A stretch of DNA of 64,000 bases from Coriobacteriaceae bacterium. Lineage in GTDB: Bacteria; Actinomycetota; Coriobacteriia; Coriobacteriales; Coriobacteriaceae. Location: NCBI GenBank assembly GCA_025993015.1, contig DAJPFV010000001.1, forward strand, positions 1,798,001 through 1,862,000, given 5' to 3'. Below the pieces are notes generated by a model. It was not told the DNA's origin. It ran no database searches and saw only the letters and a list, made by a program, of their open reading frames with translations. Below are positions 17,105-28,531 of this stretch, piece after piece. A program made the translations under genes and the position numbers. Positions within the stretch are counted from its first letter, which is position 1. Each line of letters opens with the position of its first letter.

Positions 17105-19189
17105 CTAGATACAGAACCCGGGGATCACACAGGTTAGCTTGTTTGGCTTTTCCGCAGGCGTTGCGTACGTAAAGACGTCGCCGTCGTGTCCCACGCGGTT
17201 CATATAGAGCGTGCCTTCGCTCTCCGATGTGTCGGGGCTCACCGTGCGCTCCCACCAGCAGGTGTCCTTGCCCTTCCACTGGCGGACCATCGTCTCGTTC
17301 GTGGAATACGGGCTTACCTTGAGCTCGCGGAAGAGCTGATACTCCTTGCCCTCGCCGTTGTAGATGTCTGCCAGGTAGTGATAGTCCTCGGTAAACGAAT
17401 CGGGCGGTTGCGTACCGCACAGCTCGACCATGGCGGGCAGCCAAAGGGTTGCGGGCAACTCGCTCAGGCACGATGCGCTGTTGGCGGCGCCCACATTGTT
17501 CGAGACCTTCTTGACACCTTTAATGAGCGCGCGCAACTCGTTGGGCAGCAGCTTAAGGCCGTCGCCGTTGAGCCACTCCCGCAGCTCGCAATCTGCCCAG
17601 CCGGCGCTCGGCGGTTCAGCCGCAGCGTTGCGCTCGGCAATACCCGCGTCGAACATAAACGTCAACCCGGCCTTGCCCGTCCCGTCCAGAAGCTCATCGT
17701 GGCGGATGCCCACAAGCTGCGCGCCAACCTGCAGCCCGTTGGTGAGCGTGATACGCTTGGTACACGGATAGGGGATATGCCCATCGGCATCGAGCAGGTG
17801 ATAGCGCTTGGCAATCTCGCGTGCCTCGCTACGGGTCTCGGCGGCCTTAATCTTGAGCGAAATCTCCTGCAGCTGATCCCAAATGTAGTCGTCAAGCGAA
17901 CCGCGGATGCCGTCCAGGTAGTCGGGGATGCCAAAGCCATGGGTCGCCGCCCCAATGACGCTGAGCCCCGCAACGGCTGCAACGACGCCACCGATAATAA
18001 AGCGGCGGCGGGTCATGGCATCGTGCCGGGCCTGCTCCAGGATCTCTCGCGCGCGCTCGCCGGCGACGTCGACCTTAAGGTGCGTGCCAGAATCGATATC
18101 AATCGCGGCCTCGTCTCCTGTGCCTTCGCGGCCCTCGGATTCGGCATCGGTGAGGTATGCCGAGAGCACCTCGAGCATCTGCTGCTTGGTGGGACGATCG
18201 CACTGCTCGACTGAGAGACCCTTCATGATGATTTGGACGAGCGCTTCATCGCCCTCGCAGCGCGGCTCGAGCGGCGCCGGCTTGGTCTTGGTCTTTACGA
18301 GATAGAACGAGCCGGTTGCAGCGGCGTCCGTCGACTCAAAGTCAAACGGTTTGCGACCGCTGTAGAGCTGGTACAGAATGCTCGAAAGCGCGTAGACATC
18401 GATTGCCGGCGAACGGCGAAGGGCCGCGATGCCTTCGATATCCTGCGTGAGCATCTCGGGCGCGGCGTATGCGGGCGTGGCAAAGCGCCAGATGTCGGCG
18501 CGCCGGGTGATCGTGTCGTCGCCGAGAGCCATGGTCGCGGAGCCCATGTCGATGAGGCAGGGGTCAAAGGAACAATCGGCAATCTGCTGCTCGAGTGTTC
18601 GGCTGGTGGTGCGGAACATGATATTGGCAGGCGACAGGTCGCGATGGACGACCGGATTCACGAGGCCTTGGGTCATCAAGAGCGCACGAAGCACGGCGTT
18701 TCCGACGGCGGCGACCATCTGGGTGGTCAGCCCGCCCGAGGCGTCGTGCGGAAGCAGGGGTAGCGCCTGCTTGAGTGAGGTGCCCTCGACCCACTCCATG
18801 AGGATGAGCGGGTCATCCTCGCACGATCCGTAGCCATAGACGCGTGGAAATCCGCGCAGGTGCGAGACGGTACACAGATGACGGTACTCCTCGAACAGCG
18901 CGGCGGTGTTGGCCAGGTGCGCTGCCGATTGCTCGGCGGAACGGTCGGGGGCTTGGCCGGAAAGGATGGCGTTGTCCTTGAGTAGCTTGACGGCAAAGAC
19001 CTCGCCGCTCGTGTTGGTCGCGCGCAGCACGTGCCCGATGTTGCCGTTGTTGCGGTGGGCCGTCTGGAGAATAAGCGTCATAAACCGACGCTTGGCCTCG
19101 TCCTCGGCGCTGGGGTCGACCGCCACGGCGGTGTCGAACGTGTCAAGACGGATGAGTTTGTCGCCATAGGCGCTATCGGTAGTATCCAT
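17105..19189 (-). CDS. membrane-anchored Ser/Thr protein kinase with C-terminal DUF6273-like domain
   Basis: 694 residues from ATG 19189 (AAAGGAACGCC ribosome site). The N-terminal half is a Hanks-type kinase: NGNIGHVLRA glycine loop, VFAVKLL with the ATP-binding Lys, HRDLSPANIMF catalytic loop, DMGSA in place of DFG, and APEM. The usual HRDLK Lys is Ser here. After an acidic linker a single hydrophobic helix (FIIGGVVAAVAGLSVIGAA, about residue 405) is followed by about 250 residues ending in a DUF6273-like region (WADCELREWLNG, then VIPGF). The sensor part would face outside if the kinase is cytoplasmic. It lies downstream of an FHA-domain gene on the same strand, a common kinase/phosphopeptide-reader pairing. 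Substrates unknown. Confidence 0.88.
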   Translation of the reverse strand: MDTTDSAYGDKLIRLDTFDTAVAVDPSAEDEAKRRFMTLILQTAHRNNGNIGHVLRATNTSGEVFAVKLLKDNAILSGQAPDRSAEQSAAHLANTAALFEEYRHLCTVSHLRGFPRVYGYGSCEDDPLILMEWVEGTSLKQALPLLPHDASGGLTTQMVAAVGNAVLRALLMTQGLVNPVVHRDLSPANIMFRTTSRTLEQQIADCSFDPCLIDMGSATMALGDDTITRRADIWRFATPAYAAPEMLTQDIEGIAALRRSPAIDVYALSSILYQLYSGRKPFDFESTDAAATGSFYLVKTKTKPAPLEPRCEGDEALVQIIMKGLSVEQCDRPTKQQMLEVLSAYLTDAESEGREGTGDEAAIDIDSGTHLKVDVAGERAREILEQARHDAMTRRRFIIGGVVAAVAGLSVIGAATHGFGIPDYLDGIRGSLDDYIWDQLQEISLKIKAAETRSEAREIAKRYHLLDADGHIPYPCTKRITLTNGLQVGAQLVGIRHDELLDGTGKAGLTFMFDAGIAERNAAAEPPSAGWADCELREWLNGDGLKLLPNELRALIKGVKKVSNNVGAANSASCLSELPATLWLPAMVELCGTQPPDSFTEDYHYLADIYNGEGKEYQLFRELKVSPYSTNETMVRQWKGKDTCWWERTVSPDTSESEGTLYMNRVGHDGDVFTYATPAEKPNKLTCVIPGFCI

Positions 19190-19326
19190 GGCGTTCCTTT
19201 GTCTGGCATGGGTTGCCGCACGTATACGTGAGCAGTGCGGATATCGGTAAAGAACCATGATAGCCGCACTGCCCACGTATGCCGCTGAGTATTGTCGTTT
19301 ACGACGCAGAAGGTAGAAGACGAAAG

Positions 19327-19359
19327 ACGGACGGCGACCGTCTTCCGATCGCCGTCCGT
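19327..19359 (-). terminator. intrinsic terminator after the FHA gene
   Basis: ACGGACGGCGA (19327-19337) pairs with TCGCCGTCCGT (19349-19359). On the minus strand the stem starts immediately after the FHA stop codon and is followed by CTTTCGTCTTC. It suggests that the kinase gene downstream may have its own promoter or depend on read-through. Confidence 0.7.
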
Positions 19360-19360
19360 G

Positions 19361-20323
19361 CTAGTCCACAATGACAAGGAATGTCGTGTAGAGACCCAGA
19401 TGGAGCCTGTCGCTGTTGGCGATTTCCACGGGGGGATAGACTTTGCCGGGCTCGCGTTGGTCGCGCGGCGGCTCAATCACAATATCGCCGTCGCCCGCGC
19501 CCGATTCGAGCACTGTGCCGTTGGTCGATCCAAGGCCCTGGGCGTACCAGTGCTCACCCTCGAGCCAAATGCGAAGATGCTCGCGCGATGCGTCGGCGCC
19601 CACATCGGTGATGCTGGGCGAGGTTTTGGGCAAAGAACCAATCACGGTGCCGCGCGGATCGCGTGTGAGGGGATGGATTTGCATGTCGGCGCAGTTGTCG
19701 GCATGGGTTCTGAGCAGACCGAGGTTGGGGGCGACGGTGCGCGGCTGTTCCAGGCTGTTCATAAAGCCACGTCCGACGGTAGTTTCGGTGGTGCCGAAGT
19801 GCCCGCCCGTCTTGCTGCTGCAAAAGCGCTCGACGGTGGCCACGCCCTGAACGGGATCGGCGAGCGCCCCCGTTGCCACAAAGAGCATAAGGTAAAGCGT
19901 GCTTTTCTCGCGCACGGCATTGCCGTCGAAGTTGTCGATGCGATTGAGGGCATTTGCATATAGGCGGCTGTCCAGCTTGTAGCTGGCGAGAGCCGACATC
20001 ATTTCGTTGGCGGCCGGACCGCGATAGTGCTCGGCGATTGCCCGATAGGCGGCCTCGCCGCCGCCGAGCTTGCTGCAGATTGCCGAGGAAAGGTTGAGTG
20101 TGGTGACGGTAAAGTCGCTGTAGATGGAGGGTGCGCACTGGTCAGGCTTGCGATGGACGATGTAACGGGTGAGATACGAGCGGTTGGAAGAGCATTTCTC
20201 GAGCAGGGTACTGCCGAGATAAGAGTTTCCATTGATGAGCATTCGGGCGATCTCGAGATGTTTAAGACCGCCGAACGAGCGAATATCGTTATAGAGGACC
20301 GAGCAAGGCGTCTCTGCTGCCAC
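19361..20323 (-). CDS. FHA-domain protein with uncharacterised N-terminal region
   Basis: 320 residues from a GTG at 20323, chosen because AAAGGAGGTATCC precedes it; the longer frame upstream runs into a palindrome. The C-terminal 110 residues are a forkhead-associated domain that reads phosphothreonine peptides: RGTVIGSLPKTSPSI, DASREHLRIW and GLGSTNGTVL. The N-terminal 200 residues show no recognisable family; they contain YNDIRSFGGLKHLEIARMLINGNSYLG and several cysteines and look alpha-helical. It precedes the protein kinase gene, which suggests that it binds the kinase or its phosphorylated products. Confidence 0.85.
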   Translation of the reverse strand: MAAETPCSVLYNDIRSFGGLKHLEIARMLINGNSYLGSTLLEKCSSNRSYLTRYIVHRKPDQCAPSIYSDFTVTTLNLSSAICSKLGGGEAAYRAIAEHYRGPAANEMMSALASYKLDSRLYANALNRIDNFDGNAVREKSTLYLMLFVATGALADPVQGVATVERFCSSKTGGHFGTTETTVGRGFMNSLEQPRTVAPNLGLLRTHADNCADMQIHPLTRDPRGTVIGSLPKTSPSITDVGADASREHLRIWLEGEHWYAQGLGSTNGTVLESGAGDGDIVIEPPRDQREPGKVYPPVEIANSDRLHLGLYTTFLVIVD

Positions 20324-20501
20324 GGATACCTCCTTTGATTGCTTCCTAGCCAATATGGCGATAGGAATTAATGGCCCCGGTGGGCGACGTATTAAATGGC
20401 TGCACAATAAATAGTGTAACCAAAGCAACATTATAGGCCACATGTTCGAAATTGCAGGAAGACTGAGAGATTTGGTTTGGACTGGACGGAAATCCCCCTC
20501 T

Positions 20502-20639
20502 GTCTTGATCTGTAACAATTAGGGCCGATTTTACTCGGTAACTGTTACAGATTGAGACGTTTGTGAACTGTGTCGACCGTTTGTCTCGATCCGTAACACG
20601 TAGAGGAAGATTTGCCCTGTAGATGTTACAGATTGAGAC
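20502..20639. repeat. 57-bp palindrome array, two units in reverse orientation
   Basis: Units at 20502-20558 and 20583-20639, 81 bp apart with a 24-nt spacer. Both have T-rich cores on the plus strand, so they are inverted relative to most other units. The rest of the 20324-20910 gap (about 450 bp) shows no gene and no clear further structure; it must contain the promoters of the divergent FHA and helicase genes. Confidence 0.95.
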
Positions 20640-20910
20640 AATCAGCCAGCCCCGCCCCGTCCGCCTCGTCATCTGTGGTTTACGTGGGGGCATACGGAGT
20701 GCGGGTATACTAACCGGCGGCGAATCTGCTCCATCGCTTAGAGCTGCTGCGTCTGGACGGCGCGTGATAGGGCTGCCAAAGCGATCGCCAGCGTGCTGAG
20801 CAACGTCCTCTCTGTGCGCACCCGTTTTTGTATGTATTAGCGCACTACCAAGCACGCCAGCGCGGCCGCATGCCGTGCCCATAGCGCGTGCAGATAAGGA
20901 ACAACAACAT

Positions 20911-23169
<2,259 letters not shown>

Positions 23170-23202
23170 CATACGCATCGCCCGCTAGAGCGAGGTGAAC
23201 CA

Positions 23203-23237
23203 AGGGCCCCGAGCAACTACGCTCGGGGCCCTTTTTG
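23203..23237 (+). terminator. intrinsic terminator after the DEAD-box helicase
   Basis: AGGGCCCCGAGC and GCTCGGGGCCCT form a perfect 12-bp stem (arms 23203-23214 and 23221-23232) followed by T5. Confidence 0.93.
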
Positions 23238-23343
23238 TTTGCCGTATCCGATCGCTAGTTCAAATGTGATTTCCTCGGGAATGCATCTAGAGGATGCCGT
23301 GGGCCTGTTTCCTACCATGCGGCAATGGGTCCCATGGGGTGCG

Positions 23344-23580
23344 CCGTGCATTTTTTGGAGTATTCTGCAGTTCGAGTTGTCTGCATATGATTTGACGTCG
23401 CCAACGGTGGCTTTCGGATATCCCTAGCGAGCGTTCTGAGTCAGATTTCGTCGTTTTCCGGAGCAGGGGCGCGTCATTCTCGCCATGTCGGAACCCAAAA
23501 TGACGCAGCGCCCTAAAGGTTTGCCCGCTCGGGGTATTGCTGGCGCGGTCACGTTGCAGAATACTCCGTTTTTTGCACGG
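23344..23580. mobile_element. possible MITE-like element (26-bp imperfect terminal inverted repeats)
   Basis: The ends 23344-23369 (CCGTGCA, six differing bases, GGAGTATTCTGCA) and 23555-23580 (TGCAGAATACTCC, six bases, TGCACGG) are inverted copies, with 20 of 26 positions matching. The 237-bp element encodes nothing recognisable. No target-site duplication is evident at the edges. It lies in a 620-bp gap without a gene (23170-23789); the stretch from 23581 to 23789 holds only an AT-rich, promoter-like region before the EFR1 gene. Confidence 0.4.
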
Positions 23581-23789
23581 GCCAGGATGGGGTACCTCGG
23601 GAGAACACGGCGGTATCCCGTAAATATATACAATCTGTACCGTAATTTATACAAAACGAAGAGGCAGACAGCGTAGGGTGGGTGCATTGGGGTGCTTGGT
23701 GCACCAAAACGGGGATCCCATGCGCCGTATACTCTGGCTGGATGTGAAAGCGGCTTGACGCGTTGCCAGGCGTAGGGGAGGGTGCCTCG

Positions 23790-24551
23790 ATGAGCGTATT
23801 CGAAATTGTGTTTAGTCCGACGGGTGGAACGCGGAAGGTGTCTGGCCTTGTGGCCGGGGCACTGGGCAAGAATACCGTTACCGTCGATCTGGCCGATAGC
23901 GGGCTAGATTTCAGCGCTGTCTCGATGACTGAGGACGACGTGGCCGTAATCTCTGTGCCGGCGTATGCCGGTAGAATCCCGGCTGTGGTGGCTGACCGGT
24001 TGGGCATGGTGCGCGGCAACGGGGCTCGGGCTGTTTTGGTTTGCGTATACGGAAACCGCGCGTTTGAGGACACGCTCGTAGAGCTGGAGGACGTTGCGAA
24101 GCGCGCCGTATTTAGGGTTGTTGCAGCGGTTTCTGCTATTGCTGAGCATTCCGTTGCTCGTCAGTTTGCTGCTGGGCGACCGGATGCGCAGGATGCGGCG
24201 CAGCTCGCAGAGTTTGCGCAGCAAATTCAGCAAAAGCTGTTGGCTGAGGATGCGTCCGGGCCCTCTATCCCCGGCAATCGTCCTTATAAACAAGCCGGAG
24301 GTCACCGCATGGCACCCGAGGCAACAGAGGATTGTGTCTCCTGCGGTGCATGCGCCGCGGCGTGCCCCGTTTGCGCTATCGACAAGAGTGACCCCAAACG
24401 AGCAGCTGGCGAGGCGTGCATCTCCTGCATGCGCTGCATCGCCGTATGTCCGCGAGGTGCTCGCAAGCTTGATTCCAACAAACTATCCGCTGTTTCCCAG
24501 ATGCTGAGCAAGGTTTGCGTCGCGCGGAAGGAATGCGAGCTCTTCATCTAG
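23790..24551 (+). CDS. EFR1-family flavodoxin/ferredoxin protein
   Basis: 253 residues from ATG 23790 behind GGGGAGGG. The N-terminal 170 residues form a flavodoxin-like domain beginning FEIVFSPTGGTRKVS, where SPTGGT is the FMN phosphate loop. The C-terminal 60 residues hold a bacterial 2x[4Fe-4S] ferredoxin domain: CVSCGACAAACPVCA and CISCMRCIAVCP. Such fusions are common in anaerobes and move electrons between low-potential carriers. It lies just upstream of the hydrogenase operon on the same strand, but a 340-bp gap with a strong palindrome separates them, so it is probably a separate unit. Confidence 0.92.
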   Translation: MSVFEIVFSPTGGTRKVSGLVAGALGKNTVTVDLADSGLDFSAVSMTEDDVAVISVPAYAGRIPAVVADRLGMVRGNGARAVLVCVYGNRAFEDTLVELEDVAKRAVFRVVAAVSAIAEHSVARQFAAGRPDAQDAAQLAEFAQQIQQKLLAEDASGPSIPGNRPYKQAGGHRMAPEATEDCVSCGACAAACPVCAIDKSDPKRAAGEACISCMRCIAVCPRGARKLDSNKLSAVSQMLSKVCVARKECELFI

Positions 24552-24599
24552 CGCAAGTGAGATTGGTGCAAACAAACCTGGCCCTTTTGCACCAAAAAC

Positions 24600-24661
24600 G
24601 ATCCGTTTTCCTCCGTTCCCAAGGGATCATGTGATCCGAAGGAGACGGAGGAAAACGGATC
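24600..24661. repeat. palindrome of the CGTTTTCCTCCG family
   Basis: GATCCGTTTTCCTCCGT (24600-24616) pairs perfectly with ACGGAGGAAAACGGATC (24645-24661). The core contains its own small palindrome (GGATCATGTGATCC). Relatives: a full 85-bp copy at 43675-43759 and half copies at 675-705 and 30988-31017. The remaining gap to 24891 is AT-rich and probably contains the hydrogenase operon promoter. Confidence 0.9.
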
Positions 24662-24891
24662 AAAAAGGAAAAATAGTAAGGCGCTCTTTTTCACATTGAA
24701 TATTGCAATTTGGTAACGAGTTTTATCAAATATGGCATTTATCTGCGGTAATGTTCTATTTCACCGCTGAGGGTGACATTTTATACCGCCTGCCGAACCG
24801 TATGGAGACCTCACAACTTTTTAGGTCAGTGTTGTGCGTGTAGCAATTTCGCCCGGCCTCGCCTCCGGGCTGCCATGTGAGAGGGGATCTT

Positions 24892-26724
24892 ATGGCTCGA
24901 CTGCACGTAATGGAACGCAGCCACGCTCAGGCCGTCATGGACGACCTGCACGATGCGCTCGGACGTCGTCTGGCGGTGAGTTCGCTCGCCCCGTGTCCCG
25001 TTGAGTTTACGGCAGCGCTCGTCAACCTGTGCTCCACCCAGAGCTGCGGCAAGTGCACACCCTGCCGCGTGGGCCTGAGCGCGCTGAGCGATCTGCTCGC
25101 CGATGTGCTCGAGGGCCGCGCCGACGAGTCCACGCTCAATCTGATCGAGCGCACCGCCCGCACCATCTATCTTTCGAGCGATTGCGCCATCGGTTACGAG
25201 GCCGGCGCCATGGCGCTTACGGCTATCCGCGGTTTCCGTGACGATTTTGAGCACCACATCCGCGAGCACTCCTGTGGCTTTGACCGCGAGGCCCGCGTCC
25301 CGTGCGTCTCGGGCTGTCCGGCGCATGTCGACATTCCCGGTTACATTTCGCTCGTCGAGGCCGGCCGCTATGCCGATGCCGTCAAGGTCATCCGCAAGAA
25401 TAACCCGCTGCCGCTCGTTTGCGGCCTGGTGTGCGAGCATCCCTGCGAGATGCATTGCCGCCGTGGCATGGTCGACGACCCCATGAACATCCTCGCCCTC
25501 AAGCGTTTTGCCGTTGAGCACAGTGACCTCAACGACCACAAGCCGCATGTAGTGGACAACACCGGTAAGCGCGTCTCCGTGATCGGCGGCGGCCCGGCTG
25601 GCCTTTCCTGTGCCTACTACCTGGCCGTGATGGGCCACAAGGTGACCATTTTTGAGCAGCGCCACCACTTGGGCGGCATGCTGCGCTACGGCATCCCCAG
25701 CTATCGTCTGCCGCGCGAGCGCCTGCAGGCCGAGATCGACTGGATCTTGAGCGCCGGCATCGACGTTGAGCTCGATCACTCCGTGAACGGCGAGGAGCTC
25801 GCTCGCCTGCGCGACGAGTTCGATGCCGTCTACCTGGCCATCGGTGCCCATAGCGACAAGAAGCTCGGCCTTCCGGGTGAAGAGGCGCCCGGCGTGGAGT
25901 CGGCCGTCAAGATGCTGCGCGCCATCGGAGACGACGAGCTGCCCGACCTGAGCGGCCAGCGCGTGTGCGTCATCGGCGGCGGCAACGTGGCCATGGACGT
26001 GGCGCGCTCTGCCGTGCGCTGCGGTGCCGAAAAGGTGAGCATCGTCTACCGCCGTCGCATCTGCGATATGACGGCCCAGGACGCCGAGATTGCCGGCGCC
26101 CAGGCCGAGGGTTGCGAGGTTCTGGAGCTCACGGCGCCGCTCGCCATCGAGACGGGCGAAGATGGTCGCGTGAGCGGCCTGCGCGTGCAACCGCAGATTA
26201 TCGGCGAGCCCCGCCGCGGTCGTCCGGCTCCGCGTGCCGCCGCTACGCCCGAGCGCGTCATCCCCTGCGAGCGCGTGTTTGTCGCCATTGGCCAGGACAT
26301 CGATTCCAAGCCGTTTGAGGACATGGGCATCGCCTGCAAGTGGGGTTGCGTGGTCACCGACTCGGACGGTGCCGTGCCCAACTTCGATGGCCTCTTTAGC
26401 GGCGGCGACTGCCAGACCGGCCCCGCCACCGTCATCCGTGCCATCAACGCCGGCCGCGTGGCTTCGGCAAACATCGACCGCTATCTGGGCTTCGACCACA
26501 AGATCAAGCTCGACGTGGAGCTGCCGACCGTTCAGTTTAAGGGCAAGCACGAGTGCGGCCGCTGCGAGCTGGGTGAGCGCGAGGCCGGCGAGCGTATTCA
26601 CGATTGGAATCTGGTCGAGCAGGGCCTTACCGAGGAGGAGGCGCGCCAGGAGGCAAGCCGCTGCCTGCGTTGCGACCACTTTGGTTTTGGCGCGTTCCGC
26701 GGAGGGAGGAACCTGGAATGGTAG
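24892..26724 (+). CDS. GltD-like NAD(P)H flavoprotein with NuoF-type Fe-S domain (hydrogenase partner)
   Basis: 610 residues from ATG 24892 (GAGGGGATCTT site). The N-terminal 110 residues match the C-terminal iron-sulfur part of NuoF/HydB-type subunits (SCGKCTPCRVG near residue 50, CAIGYEAGAMA near 97). Next comes a GltD-like module: cluster cysteines (CVSGCPAHVDIPGY, CGLVCEHPCEMHC), FAD fold (VIGGGPAGLSCAYYLA, near 228), NAD(P) fold (VIGGGNVAMDVARSA, near 360) and the GDCQTGPATVIRAI end. A final C..C/C..C pair near the C-terminus may hold another metal or cluster. The stop overlaps the hydrogenase start (ATGGTAG), so the two are translationally coupled. Likely role: linking NAD(P)H to the hydrogenase; direction and bifurcation cannot be read from sequence. 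Confidence 0.9.
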   Translation: MARLHVMERSHAQAVMDDLHDALGRRLAVSSLAPCPVEFTAALVNLCSTQSCGKCTPCRVGLSALSDLLADVLEGRADESTLNLIERTARTIYLSSDCAIGYEAGAMALTAIRGFRDDFEHHIREHSCGFDREARVPCVSGCPAHVDIPGYISLVEAGRYADAVKVIRKNNPLPLVCGLVCEHPCEMHCRRGMVDDPMNILALKRFAVEHSDLNDHKPHVVDNTGKRVSVIGGGPAGLSCAYYLAVMGHKVTIFEQRHHLGGMLRYGIPSYRLPRERLQAEIDWILSAGIDVELDHSVNGEELARLRDEFDAVYLAIGAHSDKKLGLPGEEAPGVESAVKMLRAIGDDELPDLSGQRVCVIGGGNVAMDVARSAVRCGAEKVSIVYRRRICDMTAQDAEIAGAQAEGCEVLELTAPLAIETGEDGRVSGLRVQPQIIGEPRRGRPAPRAAATPERVIPCERVFVAIGQDIDSKPFEDMGIACKWGCVVTDSDGAVPNFDGLFSGGDCQTGPATVIRAINAGRVASANIDRYLGFDHKIKLDVELPTVQFKGKHECGRCELGEREAGERIHDWNLVEQGLTEEEARQEASRCLRCDHFGFGAFRGGRNLEW

Positions 26725-28529
26725 AGCTCAACAACCCCACTGTCAGCGATAACACCGAAAGCGGAGCACTCAATATGGTCAAGCTCACTATCGATAATTG
26801 CGAGGTCGTGGTGCCCGAGCACACCACGATCCTGGACGCGGCCAAGTCCGTCGGCATCCAGATTCCCACCCTGTGCTACCTGCGCGATCTGAACGAGATC
26901 GGCGGCTGCCGCGTGTGCGTGGTCGAGGTTGAGGGCTGCGACCAGCTGGTTGCCGCCTGCAACAACTACGTGCTCGATGGCATGGTGGTCCACACCAACA
27001 GCCCCAAGGCCCGCGAGGCGCGCCGCACCAACGTGCAGCTGCTGCTTTCGCAGCACGATTCACGCTGCACGAGCTGTGTGCGCAGCGGTAACTGCAACCT
27101 GCAGACCATCGCCAACGACCTGGGCATCTTCTATCTGCCGTACGAGCAGCACCTGGCGCGCGAGGGCTGGGATTTCGATTTCCCCATCATCCGCGATAAC
27201 GACAAGTGCATCAAATGCATGCGCTGCATCAAGGTGTGCGAGAGCGTGCAGGGCTTAGGGATTTGGGATCTGACCAACCGCGCCACGCATACCGCCGTGG
27301 GCACCCGCGGGCGTGCGCCGATCGGCAAGACCGATTGCGTCGCGTGCGGCCAGTGCATCACGCATTGCCCGACGGGCGCCCTGCGCGAGCGTGACGATAC
27401 CGAGACCGTGTTCGATGCCATCGCCGATCCCGACAAGATCGTGCTGGTGCAGATTGCGCCGGCCGTGCGTAGCGCCTGGGGCGAGGAGCTCGGCATTCCG
27501 CGCGAGGAGGCTACTGTCGAGCGCCTGGCTTGTGCGCTGCGCCGCGTGGGCTTTGAGTACGTGTTCGATACCGACTTCTCGGCCGACCTCACCATTATGG
27601 AGGAGGGCTCCGAGCTGCTCGAGCGCCTGGGTAAGGCCGCCAAGGGCGAGGGCGACAGCCGCAGCTGGCCCATGTTCACGAGCTGCTGCCCGGGCTGGGT
27701 ACGCTTTGTGAAGGCGCGCTACCCGGAGTTTGTCGACAGCCTGTCCACGTCCAAGTCGCCGCAGCAGATGTTTGGCGCCATCGCCAAGACCTACTACGCC
27801 AAGGTGCTGGGCGTGGAGCCCGAGCGTCTGTTTGTGGTGTCCGTGATGCCGTGCACGGCCAAGAAGGCCGAGTGCGCGCTGCCGAGCATGGTGGGCGAGG
27901 ACGGCACGCCCGATGTGGACGTTGCGCTGACGGTGCGCGAGACGGTGCGCATGATCCGCGCGAGCCACGTGAGCGTCGACACGCTGGTTGAGGAGCCGCT
28001 CGACACGCCGCTGGGCTTTGGCACGGGCGCGGGTGTGATCTTTGGCGCCACGGGCGGCGTGATGGAGGCTGCCGTGCGCTCGGCCTATTACCTGGTGACG
28101 GGCAAGAACCCCGACGCCGACTTCTTTACCGATGTGCGCGGCCTGGACGGCTGGAAGGAGGCCGTGGCCGGTATCGATGGCACCAAGGTGCGCGTCGCCG
28201 TGGCGCACGGGCTAGGCAACGCCGCCCGTCTGCTCGACGCGATTCGCGACGGCCGCGTGAGCTATGACTTCGTTGAGGTCATGGCATGCCCGGGCGGCTG
28301 CGTCGGTGGCGGCGGTCAGCCCATCCACGACGGCTGCGAGCTGGCAGCCGAGCGCGGTCAGGTGCTGTGGGGTCTGGATGCCGCTGCGGACATTCGCTTC
28401 TCGCACGAGAATCCCGATGTCCAGGCGTGCTACCGCGAGTTCTTGGGCGAGCCGCTCTCGCCGCTGGCCGAGGAGCTGCTGCATACCGACCATCACGCAT
28501 GGACGATGCCTAACGAGGGGACGTGCTAG
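26718..28529 (+). CDS. [FeFe] hydrogenase catalytic subunit
   Basis: Makes or oxidises H2 with ferredoxin or the upstream flavoprotein. 603 residues from ATG 26718, behind GGAGGGAGGAACC and overlapping the previous stop; ATG 26775 is an alternative. Order: 2Fe-2S domain (CYLRDLNEIGGCRVC near residue 53), His-Cys3 cluster motif (HDSRCTSCVRSGNC), two 4Fe-4S clusters (CIKCMRCIKVC, CVACGQCITHCP), and the H-cluster domain with all three signatures: TSCCPGW, MPCTAKKAE and ACPGGCVGGGGQP. This is the monomeric M3-type layout. The maturases HydE, HydF and HydG are not in the window. Confidence 0.97.
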   Translation: MVELNNPTVSDNTESGALNMVKLTIDNCEVVVPEHTTILDAAKSVGIQIPTLCYLRDLNEIGGCRVCVVEVEGCDQLVAACNNYVLDGMVVHTNSPKAREARRTNVQLLLSQHDSRCTSCVRSGNCNLQTIANDLGIFYLPYEQHLAREGWDFDFPIIRDNDKCIKCMRCIKVCESVQGLGIWDLTNRATHTAVGTRGRAPIGKTDCVACGQCITHCPTGALRERDDTETVFDAIADPDKIVLVQIAPAVRSAWGEELGIPREEATVERLACALRRVGFEYVFDTDFSADLTIMEEGSELLERLGKAAKGEGDSRSWPMFTSCCPGWVRFVKARYPEFVDSLSTSKSPQQMFGAIAKTYYAKVLGVEPERLFVVSVMPCTAKKAECALPSMVGEDGTPDVDVALTVRETVRMIRASHVSVDTLVEEPLDTPLGFGTGAGVIFGATGGVMEAAVRSAYYLVTGKNPDADFFTDVRGLDGWKEAVAGIDGTKVRVAVAHGLGNAARLLDAIRDGRVSYDFVEVMACPGGCVGGGGQPIHDGCELAAERGQVLWGLDAAADIRFSHENPDVQACYREFLGEPLSPLAEELLHTDHHAWTMPNEGTC

Positions 28530-28531
28530 CG

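Noticed and set aside
24742..24768. Additional copy of the 67-bp palindrome family
   Set aside because: Only GCGGT and TTTCACCGC remain with a 5-bp stem; too short to distinguish from chance.
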